Part shown: piece by piece, positions 21,522-32,262 of the stretch
Numbering within the stretch: position 1 is the first letter of the stretch
Layout of the letters: every line of letters starts with the position of its first letter
Assembly: GCA_002104945.1 (NCBI GenBank)
Contig: MCFH01000038.1
Coordinates: 475,434 to 539,433, forward strand
Origin: Piromyces finnis
Taxonomy: Eukaryota; Neocallimastigomycota; Neocallimastigomycetes; Neocallimastigales; Neocallimastigaceae
Direction of reading: 5' to 3'
Length of the DNA stretch: 64,000 nucleotides
Notes under the pieces: generated by a model
Databases searched by the model: none
What the model saw: the letters and a program-made list of their open reading frames with translations, nothing else
Told to the model about the DNA's origin: nothing
Made by a program: the position numbers and the translations under genes

Positions 21522-23657
21522 ATGAATAATAATTTAAAATATTTTTCAATTCTAGTAGTAATTTCTTTACTATTAAATATCCCTTATACTCGAGGTGAAA
21601 AGGTTTTATCTAACAAGGATACTATTATAAATGCTAAAAAGGATCAGTATTATTTGATTTATTTTAACAATACTTATGATGAATTTAAGATATTTTCTAA
21701 TTTAAAAAATAGAAAACGTCAAGAATCGTATAATAATGTTTTATCTTTTGTTGACAAAATTCACAATTTAATTGCTGAAAATAAACACACCTATGAAAAT
21801 CCAAAAATATTAGATAAAATTGAAGAAAAATCAAAATTAAAAAAAAGGAGTAATAATAGTCAACAATTTTTCAACTATGGAAATTCAGAATTAATTTATC
21901 CAATATCCTCTGTAGGAAACAGAGTAGTATTTTATTCCTTCCTCTCATATGACTTGTACAAAAAGGTTAAAACTCTTAATAATGTTATAGAATGTACTAC
22001 AAATAAATATAGTGTATCAATAAATAGTTATTATAATAAAGAAGATATATTAAAAGAAACAAAATGGAATAAACTTTCTGTAAGAGAAAATGCTGATTTA
22101 CATTTGTCTCTAATATCACAAGGAATATACAATACAAATATAATTAATAAATATGATAATAATTATTATTATCCAAGTTCTGCAGGTAAAGATGTTGATA
22201 TAGTAATTATGGATTCAAGTTTCAATTTTGATTATTCAGAATTTGAAAATACCAATGACCGTATAGCTAAATGTGTTGCTCATATAGAGGATGGAAAACC
22301 AGTTATTGGTAAATGTGGAAGTTGTGATTATTATCATGGAGAACAAGTTGCTGATACAGCAGGTGGATTAAAACATGGAGTAGCTAATCTTGCAAATATA
22401 TATGGTATCGCTATATCATCTAATGAAAATGGTGAATATCTACAAAGTGATATATTATCAGCATTACAATTTATTTATGAAAAATTGATTCGTCCCAATA
22501 AAACAGTCGTTAACATATCATCGGGAAATTGGCAATATGAAAAAGATAATTTTTTCATCCAATATCAAGAAATAGTCGATAAAATAACAAAGAAAGGGGG
22601 TATTGTTGTTACTTCGGCTGGTAATGATAGAGAAGAAATTAATCCTGAAATAAATGATTTATATTACATTCCATGTTCATTCAACAATACAATATGTGTT
22701 GGTTCAACAATTAGTTATATGTTTCAAAATACAATAGAAGCCTATACAAAAACTGATTTTTCAAATTACGGAAAAGATGTTGATATTTTTGCACCTGGAG
22801 ATTGTAATGTTGAATATATAGGACCATTATTAGAAAAATATTGTGTTGATAATTTATATTGTGACCTTAGCTTACCATTCCCATTTCATTTTTTGAATAT
22901 TAAAAATGAAACAATTGAAATGGGTGTAAGAAATGATATTGTAGATGGAACGTCCTTTTCTGTTCCTATTGTTGCTGGTATTATTGCTACAATAATAAGT
23001 GAAAATCCAACAATTAATTATAATAAAGATACTATTTTAGACATTTTACTTAAGAATGCAATTCCATTTACATTTAAAAATAATGATTGGAAAAATGAAG
23101 ATAGCATTATGGTTAATAATGGTAAACATATTGTTTATTCTGCTGACGGAACATATAATGGATGTGGTATTAATGCAGGAAATAAACCATGTCAAAATAC
23201 TACTACTACTACATCTACTAAAGAAACATTTTCAAAAGCATTCACTACAGCCACTTCGACAAACAAAGCAACTACAAAAACAAATTCTCCAGAAAAATTT
23301 ACTACAACAAAAAAGACCACTACAACGACAACAAAGAAATCTACTACAACAAAAAAGACCACTACAACGACAACAAAGAAATCTACTACAACAAAAAAGA
23401 CCACTACAACGACAACAAAGAAATCTACTACAACAAAAAAAACCACTACAGCTACAACAAAGAAATCTATTACAACAAAAAAAACCACTACAATTACAAC
23501 AAAGAAATCTACTACAACAAAAAAGACCACTACAACGACAACAAAGAAATCTACTACAACAAAAAAAACCACTACAGCTACAACAAAGAAATCTATTACA
23601 ACAAAAAAAACCACTACAACTACAACAAAGAAATCTACTACAACAAAAAAAAAGTAA
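21522..23657 (+). CDS. secreted subtilisin-like (S8) serine protease with Thr/Lys-repeat tail, copy 1
   Basis: 711 residues. Signal peptide at residues 1-25 (hydrophobic LVVISLLL). An I9-like propeptide follows at ~40-165 (DQYYLIYFNN). The S8 catalytic domain spans ~220-545. The triad is intact: Asp231 in DIVIMDSS, His272 in YHGEQVAD, Ser478 in GTSFSVPIVAG, with the oxyanion Asn368 in SAGND. A Cys-containing segment NGCGINAGNKPC closes the domain. Residues ~560-711 are Thr/Lys repeats of 14 residues (42 bp), probably an O-glycosylated stalk or wall-binding tail. The stop follows an A9 run; in the +1 frame coding goes on to a TAA ending at 23740, as VTTITRRKKSKYKYAF and more. The related gene at 25033 has a KKVTTKKV tail, so a one-base slip here is likely. 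Extracellular protein breakdown is the expected role. Confidence 0.9.
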   Translation: MNNNLKYFSILVVISLLLNIPYTRGEKVLSNKDTIINAKKDQYYLIYFNNTYDEFKIFSNLKNRKRQESYNNVLSFVDKIHNLIAENKHTYENPKILDKIEEKSKLKKRSNNSQQFFNYGNSELIYPISSVGNRVVFYSFLSYDLYKKVKTLNNVIECTTNKYSVSINSYYNKEDILKETKWNKLSVRENADLHLSLISQGIYNTNIINKYDNNYYYPSSAGKDVDIVIMDSSFNFDYSEFENTNDRIAKCVAHIEDGKPVIGKCGSCDYYHGEQVADTAGGLKHGVANLANIYGIAISSNENGEYLQSDILSALQFIYEKLIRPNKTVVNISSGNWQYEKDNFFIQYQEIVDKITKKGGIVVTSAGNDREEINPEINDLYYIPCSFNNTICVGSTISYMFQNTIEAYTKTDFSNYGKDVDIFAPGDCNVEYIGPLLEKYCVDNLYCDLSLPFPFHFLNIKNETIEMGVRNDIVDGTSFSVPIVAGIIATIISENPTINYNKDTILDILLKNAIPFTFKNNDWKNEDSIMVNNGKHIVYSADGTYNGCGINAGNKPCQNTTTTTSTKETFSKAFTTATSTNKATTKTNSPEKFTTTKKTTTTTTKKSTTTKKTTTTTTKKSTTTKKTTTTTTKKSTTTKKTTTATTKKSITTKKTTTITTKKSTTTKKTTTTTTKKSTTTKKTTTATTKKSITTKKTTTTTTKKSTTTKKK
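23299..23650 (+). repeat. 42-bp tandem repeat encoding the protease stalk
   Basis: About eight units of the 14-residue motif KSTTTKKTTTTTTK. Single-base variants (ACG, GCT, ATT codons) are shared by non-adjacent units, which suggests unit exchange. The long open frames on the other strand and frame are by-products of this repeat. Confidence 0.85.
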
Positions 23658-23740
23658 CTACCATCACTAGAAGAAAAAAAAGCAAGTACAAATATGCCTT
23701 TTTTAAAAAAGGATCAACTTCTAAAAGAATATCTACATAA
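23658..23740 (+). pseudogene. out-of-frame continuation of the first subtilase tail
   Basis: After the stop at 23655-23657, the +1 frame stays open for about 27 codons with the same Lys/Thr/Arg-rich make-up (KVTTITRRKKSKYKYAFF), to TAA at 23738-23740. A one-base change in the A9 tract at 23645-23653 would join it to the gene. It may be a real mutation or a base-calling error. Confidence 0.55.
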
Positions 23741-25032
23741 AAAAATAAAAATAAAAAATAACACTAGAAAAACTTTCGAAACAAAACAAGGTGTCAATAA
23801 TCAAGACATCTACCACAAAAAAATTACTATTAGGAAAAAAAAAAATAACTAGTTTTTAATAATTATTAGTTATAGAAATATTTATAAATTTTGTATAATT
23901 TTAATAGTGTATATATTATAGATAATCAGTATAATTTTTATTTCATTTAAAATAATTAAATCTAAATAAAAGAGAATTAAAATAAAATATATATATATAT
24001 ATAGTGATATAAATTATTTTTCCTACGACTACTACTACTAATAATAAATAAATAAAATTCATAATGTATAAAATTATATCATTTATCATTTTAAAGTTCA
24101 TACCTATTATGGTTATATTTCAAATTAATCTAGTAGTTATTTTTATATTAATTTTTATTTATCAACATTAATTTTGTTTTAAAATAATTCATAATAAATA
24201 ATAAATCATTTATTTTTTATGAATAATAAAAGATAAGTTTTTTTTTTTTTAAATTTATATTCAAAAAAGTTAGAATTAATTATCATTAATTGATCTTTTT
24301 TTTAAAAAAAAAATGAGTCACTTTAAAGTACACCTTTTTTTAATATTCTAATATTCTTATCATTTTTATATATAGTCATATTAATTTTGAATTTGAATAC
24401 AAAATGTTTCATATTAACTTTCGATAGAACTTTTAATATTCTAAAAATAAAAATATAAAGTTTTGTATTAAAATCAAGGATAGATGGGTTAAAAACAAAG
24501 AATACTTTTTTTTTTCTTTTTTTTTTTTTTTTTTCTCGCTCTCTTTATAAAGATGGTAATTTTAACATACCCATCCTCCTTAAATGTTATAATTCCACCA
24601 TTTTTATTTTCTAAATAATAATTAAAAAAGTTTGTTTTTTATTAAGCAAGGGTTACACTAAAATAATTTAATTAAATTTTAATATATATTAAATTAAGCT
24701 TTATTATAGAAAATAATATGATATATTATAAAATAAATGATAAGTAATTGCTAAGTATTATTCTAAATGCATCAAATTAAAAATATAAAAATAATAAAAA
24801 ATTACCCTTTTTTTTATAATATAAAATAAAAAAAAAAAAAAAAAAGTAAAAAAAGAATTATTATTTTTTATAATAAAATAATAATAATGAAGAAATAAAA
24901 AGTTTTTCAACTTCTATTTTTCCTTCCTATTAAAAAACTAAAAATAATACAAATATAAATAATTAAATATTTAATACAAAAAAAAAAAAATTAATAATTT
25001 AATATAATTTAATTTAATGTAAAATTGTGAAT
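23741..25032. other. region between the two subtilase genes
   Basis: About 1.3 kb of A/T-rich DNA with T and A homopolymers and a TCGCTCTC patch near 24535. No gene is visible; it should hold the promoter of the second protease. Confidence 0.5.
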
Positions 25033-26841
25033 ATGAAAAATATTATTTCATTACCAATTATAATATTAATTACATTATCATTAGCAACTTTTGCTTGTGC
25101 AAAAGTTAGTGAAAAATGTAAAACTAATTTAAAAAAAATTGAAAATGACCAATATTATTTGATATATGTTAATAACACTTTTGGTGAATTTAAAGTATAT
25201 TCAAGTAATAAAAAACGTCAAGAATCAAAATCTAATGAATTTATATTTTCATTAGTCGATGATCTTCATAATTTAATTATTGAAAATAAGGATACCTATA
25301 AAAATCAAGAAAAGTTTGAAGAATTAGAAAGTAGTAGTCTATTAAATAAAAGAGGAGATAGTAATGATGAAAAAAAATTTTATATCGGTGAATCAAGCTT
25401 CATATATCCAATATCTTCAGTTGATAATGTTGTGGTCCTAAATGCTTATCTTTCTAAAAACTTGGTAGAAAAGGTTATTAGCTACGATAGTATTATTGAT
25501 GTAGAACCTGATCTACATTCAGCTAAATACCAAAGTTATTATAATAAGGAAGACATATTAAAAGAAACAAACTGGGAAAAACTTGCAGTTAGAGAAAATG
25601 CTGCTTTTCATTTATCCTTAATTTCGCAAGGACAATATAATAAGAATTTAGTTAATAAATATGATAATAACTATTACTATCCATATTCAGGCGGTAAAGA
25701 TGTTGATATTATTATTTTAGATGCAGGTTTCCATTTTAATTATTCAGAATTTTCTAATTCAAATGAACGTAATGCTAAATGTATTGGATACATTTTAAAT
25801 GGTAAATTTTACCAAAGTGAAAAATGTGCATGTGATTTTTATACTCATGGAGATAAAGTCGCAGATGTAGCAGGTGGATTAAAATATGGTGCAGCTAATA
25901 AAGCTAATATCTATGGTATTGCTCATTCAACTGAATATATTACTATAGATGATAGTGATGCAATTGCTGCATTACAACAAATATATGAAAATATGATTCG
26001 TCCTCACAAAACCATTATTAGTATTTCTTATTGTATTGTTAGGGAAAAGAAATCATCTTTTTATAAACAATATACTAGTTTAATAGATAAAATTACTGAA
26101 AAAGGTGGTATCATTGTCTGTTCAGCTGATAATGGATATGGAGAAATAGATGGTGAATCAACTAACTATTATTACCTACCATGCTCATCACCAAATACTA
26201 TTTGCGTAGGAGGAATCCAAAATAAGTCAAAATCTAAAATGGATGATGTATATACAAAATCTGAAGGTTCTACCTACGGTAAAGATGTCGATATTTATGC
26301 CCCGTTTTGGGTTGAAACAAAAATTATTAAAGATAATAAGGTTATAAATGAATCGGGAAGTGGTAATTCATTTGGTACTCCTTTAGTATCTGGTATAATA
26401 GCTACTATTATTAGTGAAAATTCTAAAATAAAATTTACTAAAAATTCAATGTTGAAATTACTTCTCGATAATGCTATTCCATTTGATTATAAACGCAAAA
26501 CACTTCATATGGTTAACAATGGTAAGCACATTGTATACTCAGAAGATGGGGTTTATTATGGATGTGGAATTAATGCTGGTAATAAATTATGTTATTCTAT
26601 GTCAACAACAACTAGATCTACAACTAAAAAAACTACTACTGCTAAAAAAACTACTACTACTAAAAAGACTACTACTACTAAAAAGACTACTACTACTAAA
26701 AAAACTACTACTACCAATAAAAAAACAACTAATAAAACTACTTCAAAAAAAGCTTCTACTACTAAAAAAGTAACAACTAAAAAAGTAACAACTAAAAAAG
26801 TTATTACAAAAGTTGTAACAGTTAATAAAAAAAACAACTAA
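25033..26841 (+). CDS. secreted subtilisin-like (S8) serine protease with Thr/Lys-repeat tail, copy 2
   Basis: The ATG at 25033 gives 602 residues with signal peptide MKNIISLPIIILITLSLATF and cleavage near ACA/KV. An upstream GTG at 25027 is not needed. The I9-like propeptide and S8 domain match copy 1 closely, for example YYNKEDILKET, VRENA, HLSLISQG, KYDNNYYYP and IVYS-DG-Y-GCGINAGNK. Triad: Asp230 in DIIILDAG, His272 in THGDKVAD, Ser446 in GNSFGTPLVSG, with Asn367 in CSADNG. Two usually conserved spots are changed: SAGN is SADN and GTS is GNS. The enzyme may therefore have altered activity. The tail (from ~526) is Thr/Lys-rich, with KKTTTT units then KKVTTKKVTT. It is a tandem paralogue of the gene at 21522. 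Confidence 0.88.
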   Translation: MKNIISLPIIILITLSLATFACAKVSEKCKTNLKKIENDQYYLIYVNNTFGEFKVYSSNKKRQESKSNEFIFSLVDDLHNLIIENKDTYKNQEKFEELESSSLLNKRGDSNDEKKFYIGESSFIYPISSVDNVVVLNAYLSKNLVEKVISYDSIIDVEPDLHSAKYQSYYNKEDILKETNWEKLAVRENAAFHLSLISQGQYNKNLVNKYDNNYYYPYSGGKDVDIIILDAGFHFNYSEFSNSNERNAKCIGYILNGKFYQSEKCACDFYTHGDKVADVAGGLKYGAANKANIYGIAHSTEYITIDDSDAIAALQQIYENMIRPHKTIISISYCIVREKKSSFYKQYTSLIDKITEKGGIIVCSADNGYGEIDGESTNYYYLPCSSPNTICVGGIQNKSKSKMDDVYTKSEGSTYGKDVDIYAPFWVETKIIKDNKVINESGSGNSFGTPLVSGIIATIISENSKIKFTKNSMLKLLLDNAIPFDYKRKTLHMVNNGKHIVYSEDGVYYGCGINAGNKLCYSMSTTTRSTTKKTTTAKKTTTTKKTTTTKKTTTTKKTTTTNKKTTNKTTSKKASTTKKVTTKKVTTKKVITKVVTVNKKNN

Positions 26842-27426
26842 GAAAAAAATATTAATAATTAAATATAATGATAATAATACATTCATTATATTATAAATGT
26901 AAATACTATATATATAATATAAAAATATAAAAGATAAAAGATATATTAATGTTGAAAAAAAAAAAAAAAAAAAAAAAAACTTTTAAAATAATGTTACATT
27001 AATTAATTAGTTAGTTTAAAACAATGTAAATTTAAATAAAATAATGTAATAAAATATAATTTAAAAAAGTATATACATATACGTGTTTCCAATTACTATT
27101 AATTAAATTATTTATATATTATCATGATGGTTTTAAGATTTTTAAAATAGATTTCATATATATTATATTTTATTTTTCTTTTTTTTTTTTTTTTTTTTTT
27201 TTACAAAGGATGACCTCAAGATTGATTCCTTAGTTTTTAATAATTATCTTACAATAAATTATCATTAATTGCTATTGATTTTTATTATAATTTTCATGGT
27301 AAGGATTAATTTTTTTCTTTGTTTTATCTTTTTTTCTACTAAAAAACTATTAAATAACCTTTTATATATACAACAAAAATTAAACTATATTAAAATTTAA
27401 TATAATAAGAATTAAAATAAAATTTT
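26842..27426. other. intergenic region before tRNA-iMet
   Basis: A/T homopolymers; no gene is visible. On the minus strand a T run just after the tRNA end would serve as the Pol III terminator. Confidence 0.5.
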
Positions 27427-27498
27427 TAGCAGCGGTATGTTTCGATCATACGACCTGTGGGTTATGAGCCCACCACGCTTCCACTGCGCTACGCTGCT
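27427..27498 (-). tRNA. initiator tRNA-Met (CAU)
   Basis: Read on the minus strand, the gene starts AGCAGCG and ends CGCTGCT plus discriminator A. The acceptor stem has the A1-U72 pair typical of eukaryotic initiators. The anticodon loop is CTCATAA inside a GGG/CCC stem. The T loop is GATCGAAAC rather than TTCAAAT, also an initiator trait. Length is 72 nt with no intron. A run of T follows 3' on the same strand (AAAAATTTTATTTT). On the upstream side (plus-strand positions above 27498) an LTR edge is found after 16 bp. Confidence 0.95.
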
Positions 27499-27514
27499 TC
27501 TTTCAATTTTTTTT

Positions 27515-29161
27515 TGTAGTAATTTCTTATTATTGTTTACAGAAATTACTATCTACAATAATATTAACGAATAATATTGTAGTATTATTATGCGGAAATA
27601 AGAAGTATTGAACAAATTAGAATAGAAAATAGAAAGTAAAAATAAAACTTATCGAGTTTATTATAAAGATTTATAATAAACAACCAAACACAAAGAGTCA
27701 AATGGGTCGTAAGTTTTTTTAGTTAAATTACTGATTTATTAGAAGGATATTTTATTTAATTAAAAAGAAAAATGTATTTATGTTATTTATTATAACGTAT
27801 TCCTTTATAATAATAACTCTTGAATTTCTAAGGAATTTCAAGAGTGTTTTATTTATAATTTTATTAAAAAATAAGGTTAAATAAACGGGTTCTAATCTTA
27901 ACAAATAAAATGTTTAGGAAAAGACTAGAAGAAAAACCTAAACATGATTTTCGATCAATATTCTAGTCATATTGATCTTCGTGTAATTTTAAGTAAAACC
28001 GAATGCTTCTTTAAAGCGAAATCGGGAAAACCTTAAAATTCCGATTCCTATTTTATCCGTGCTTAATACAATACATAAAATATAATTAATACATAATTTA
28101 AAACAATAAGTGTAATGAATATAGTTAGTCAAAATTAAATGTATAAGATAAATAATAAGTAAATAAATTATTTATATTAATTAAATGTACATAAAAATTA
28201 ATAATTAAATAAATTTATAAAGTTAATTAAATATATAAGAATATAGCAAGTAAATAAATTTTATATTTTATATAAGTGTATATAAAATTAATATTTTAAG
28301 TAAATCATAAGTATTAACTAAATGAATGAAATATTAAATAATTTAATAAATTATTAGTAATAGTTGAATGTATAGAAAATAATAATTTAAATAAATTTGT
28401 ATTAAATAATAAGAAATAATAATTATTCAATTATGAATAATTAATATTTCTTACATTTTTTTAAGGAACCAACAAATAATGTTATTCTTGTCATAATTAA
28501 TGATTATGACCTAATCCATTATTGTTCCTAAATGTATGAAAACTTTACAATATTCTTATTTGTAAATTAATGTATACATTTAAATTATATTTAAAATTAT
28601 TAATAATTATTTTTATTGAACTTAAATTTTATTTTATTAAACTTAAAAATTAATTTAGTAATAATAATATATTGAAAATTATAGTTTATTGAACTTTTAG
28701 TTTAATTTATCAAGTTAATGAATTTTTATTAATTAAAATTATGAATAATATTTCTGTAAAATAGTAAAATTCTTTAGTTAAATATATTTAAAGTAAACTT
28801 TTAATGTATGATGTTAATCAATTTAATAATATGTATAAATATTTATTATAATAGTAATGTAATTTTATTGTTCATTTAAAAGTAATTTAAATACTAAAAT
28901 TAATGTAAATAATTAAAGACTAATTCTTTTAATTAACACTACTTAATTTTTTACAAAAAGTATAAAAAGGTGTATATTATAAGAATTAGAAAATATACAG
29001 ATATTTTTATTTTTATTTTATTTTATAATTTTATATTAATATCTTAATAAAACAATTTTATTAATAAAACAATTTTTCTTATTTCATTTTAATATTATTT
29101 TTGAGTATTAATAAATTTATTAATATTTTATAAATAAAAGTAAATTCCTCGAACCGTAACA
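27515..29161 (-). repeat. LTR family G, solo, reverse orientation, 16 bp upstream of tRNA-iMet
   Basis: On the plus strand it runs TGTAGTAATTTC to CCGTAACA, with TTTTT on both sides (a possible 5-bp TSD, but in T runs). It shares with family B a block that contains GGAAAAGACTAGAAGAAAAA followed by CCTAAA, and a hairpin with AATAATAACTCT. In sense direction this gives AGAGTTATTAT, the same predicted self-primer as Gypsy-B. No coding sequence. Confidence 0.65.
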
Positions 29162-29165
29162 TTTT

Positions 29166-30376
29166 TGATACGCTACTCACATAAAAACATGATAAAAACT
29201 AGCTGAATAAACACGACTTAACCCATAGTAACTTATAATAAAAATAAACAATAATAACCCTTAAAGATGAATGAATAATAATTTTATGAAAATATAACCC
29301 TTTCTTTAAATAAATAATATTATCTTTATTATATAATAAATTCTGAGTAAAAACGACCTAATAGTGATAATAATAAAATAAATTATTAAATAAAATAAAT
29401 TATTAAATAAAATAAATTATTAAATAAAATAAATTATTAAATAAAATAAATTATTAAATAAAATAAATTATTAAATAAAATAAATTATTAAATAAAATAA
29501 AACGACTTAATCCAATAATGTACTAAAATAATAAAATAATAATAAATAAATAAAAATGAATAAATAAACTAAAAATAAAATGATATACATCAAATTATTA
29601 ATTCTAGTGTTTATCCAAGTGTTCTTTAGAAATACTCTTAAACTTATAAATTAAAAAAATAACTAATTGAGTAATTATTACTAAAATGATAAACTTAAAA
29701 CCTGGAAATAGAACAATAATAACAATTCCAAAGATAAAATACAGAACTCTTTTATGTTTCTGTATAAAATGAGTGTTTATAATAATTGATACTTTTAATA
29801 TTTTAATTTTGTTAAATTTTTATTTTAATTTTATTTTAATTTTATTTTAATATTATTTTAATTTTAAATTTTAATTATTTTATTCAAGGTATTATACATT
29901 TAATGATAGTCAATGATAATTTATAATAATTTTTCTAAATTTAAACATTTTGAAGTAATAAGAAAATCAAATAAGTAATATTCTATAATATTTTATAATA
30001 CTAAGACATAATTTTAATTTATTCTTTTAATTTTAATAAATAATAACAATAGTAATAATAACATTTAATAGTTAAAAATAATAATACATGTAATAAATGA
30101 AAATGTATAAAAGGAAGATAAAATTCTTCTTTATAAAGGGGGGACAATAAATAGAGAATAAAAAGACCATAAACAGATAATAAATAAATTATAAAATATA
30201 ATAAAGATTTAATTTAAAACATAATAAGAGTTTATTTTCGAGTTTTGAGTGATTTATTTGTTAATTATAAAACATATTTTATTTTATTTTAAATTTATTG
30301 TTTCATCATTATAATATAGAATTTATTATTTATTAAAAACATTATATTATTCACAAATATATCGGTCAACGCATCA
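29166..30376 (+). repeat. LTR family F, forward copy
   Basis: It starts TGATACGCTACTCAC and ends GGTCAACGCATCA. The same sequence occurs in reverse at 51808-52883. TTTT flanks both sides. It contains a 16-bp tandem array at 29370-29505 that the reverse copy lacks, which explains most of the 135-bp length difference. The coding strand of this family cannot be decided. Confidence 0.75.
29370..29505. repeat. 16-bp tandem repeat AATAAAATAAATTATT, about eight copies
   Basis: Nearly perfect head-to-tail units inside the forward F repeat; absent from the F copy at 51808-52883. Confidence 0.85.
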
Positions 30377-30379
30377 TTT

Positions 30380-30411
30380 TGATAAATAATTAAATTTATA
30401 AATTATGAATT

Positions 30412-30457
<46 letters not shown>

Positions 30458-31149
30458 TTAAAACACAGATAGTGTAAAGATATCAAACGCCACAGATTGA
30501 TATCTTTAATGTAACTTAAGCCATAAATATCATTGTTTAAGTTACACGAATTATATTACAGAAAAAGAAAATGGGACATAATTTATTTATTAATAATTAA
30601 AGTTTAAAACAAAATAAATTATTAGTTTATTCTTAATGTTTAACAAATAAATTAAAATTCTCAATTCAAACCCCTAGTTTTAGTATTGTTTTGTAATAGA
30701 AATAGACATCTAGTATATAATTATTAAATGTTTAATATATCAATAATACATGGGCACATATTCAAATTGAATAGTACTTAATTTGAATTGCCAATTGTAT
30801 TTTACTAAAAATAGTTATAGTTTAAATATTTATTAATAATTAAGATTTTAGTGTAGATTTTAAATAATAATATATAAGAAATAAATAGTTATAATATAAT
30901 ATAAATGTATTTAGGAAAAATATAAATAGAAGATATTTTTCATCATTTTATCGATGTAATTATTATTAAAATTCTATTATAATAAAAGATATTTTTAATA
31001 AAACAATTTTTTATTTTTATTTTAAATTTAGTGTTATTGTAATAGAATAGATATCCTAATCTATTCTTTCTGTGTCGCCATTACAGATAGTTAAAAATTA
31101 AAATAATTAACTTGTATAAAATTATTAAATTAAAAATTATAAATGTAAA

Positions 31150-31180
<31 letters not shown>

Positions 31181-31593
31181 TAAATTAAATAGTTTATATT
31201 TGTTTATAATTATACTTTAAAATAATAATTTTGTATAAATAGTGATAGAATTATTTTATTTTAAAAGATGTTCCTAATAATCCAGTAAAATTAGATAATA
31301 ATATTAAATTTTATTAAAATAATAGTTGTGATTATATTTACATACATTCAAGATGTATTAAACCATAACATATATATATTTAATAATACAAGAGTTATTA
31401 AATATTAAAACTTTATAATTAAATAAAATAATTTTATATTTTAAACTAACAAAGACTTGCAAATGAACAAGTATAAAAATCATTTATTCTATTTTTATTT
31501 TCTTATTTATTTTTATTTATTAAATTTTAGATACAAATATTATCACTTTCTATATTCATTTATAGAATTAAGATAATATTTTTCTTCGTATCA
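30380..31593 (+). repeat. repeat/LTR family H, interrupted by a solo LTR-A
   Basis: It runs TGATAAATAATTAAATTT to TTCTTCGTATCA; without the inserted LTR-A and its TSD it is about 596 bp. A copy at 47162 lacks the insertion (ACACAGAT then A/T DNA) and so shows the empty site. Its right end recurs at 51252-51295. It contains an (AAT)n run at ~30415-30457. Confidence 0.7.
30473..31085 (+). repeat. solo LTR-A, forward, TSD GATAG
   Basis: 613 bp from TGTAAAGATATC to GCCATTACA. GATAG occurs directly before (30468-30472) and after (31086-31090). It is the same family as the Gypsy-A LTRs. Confidence 0.9.
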
Positions 31594-31658
31594 TTTTTGA
31601 TACAAAGAGGATATTATAAAAGGTTTTATCTTCAACTTCTGTTTTTCTCTTATAATAA
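31594..31658. other. 65-bp spacer between family H and reverse LTR-A
   Basis: Holds TTTTTGATACAAAGAGG and a T/C-rich stretch. Nothing else is visible. Confidence 0.4.
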
Positions 31659-32262
31659 TGTAATGTTGAACACTGAAAGAATAGATTAGGATATCTATTC
31701 TATTACAATAACACTATAATTAAAATAAAAATTGTTTTATAAGAAATATCTTTTATTATAATAGAAATTTATTAATAACAATTACATTGATAAAATGATG
31801 AAAAATATCTTCTATTTATATTTTTCCTAAATACATTTATATTATATTATAACTATTTATTTAAAATATTATTTAAAACCTACACTAAAATCTTAATTAT
31901 TAATAAAATATTTAAACTATAACTATTTTAGTAAAATTAAATAAGCAATTCAAATTAAGTACTATTCAATTTGAATATGTGCCCATGTATTATTTATATA
32001 TTAATCATTTATTATTTATATACTATTCATCTTTTTCTATCAAAAACAATACTAAAACTAAGAAATTAAATTTCTCAATTTAATTTATTTGTAAAACATT
32101 AAAAATAAATTAATAATTTATTTTGTTTCAAACTTTAATTATTAATAAATAAATTATGTTTCATTTTCTTTTTCTGTAATATAAATTGTGTAACTTAAGC
32201 AATAATACTTGTGGCTTAAGTTACATTAAAGATATCAAGCTGAGGCGTTTGATATCTTTACA
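31659..32262 (-). repeat. LTR-A, reverse orientation
   Basis: 604 bp, TGTAATGTTGAACACTG to GATATCTTTACA on the plus strand. It cuts off the left part of the older Gypsy-D gag. No matching 5-bp duplication is seen at the edges (AATAA and TAATG), so it arose with rearrangement or has lost its TSD. A reading frame that seems to start at 32186 begins inside this LTR and is a fusion artefact. Confidence 0.8.

Noticed and set aside
23056-23670. Long frames opposite and alongside the Thr/Lys repeat (also 26471-26837)
   Set aside because: Caused by the repeat; Val/Phe- or Leu/Gln-only proteins without homology.
32186-32262. Start of a 173-codon frame at 32186
   Set aside because: The first ~25 codons are reverse LTR-A sequence; a similar peptide appears opposite the Gypsy-A LTR start at 40449. 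Only the part after 32262 is Gypsy-D gag.
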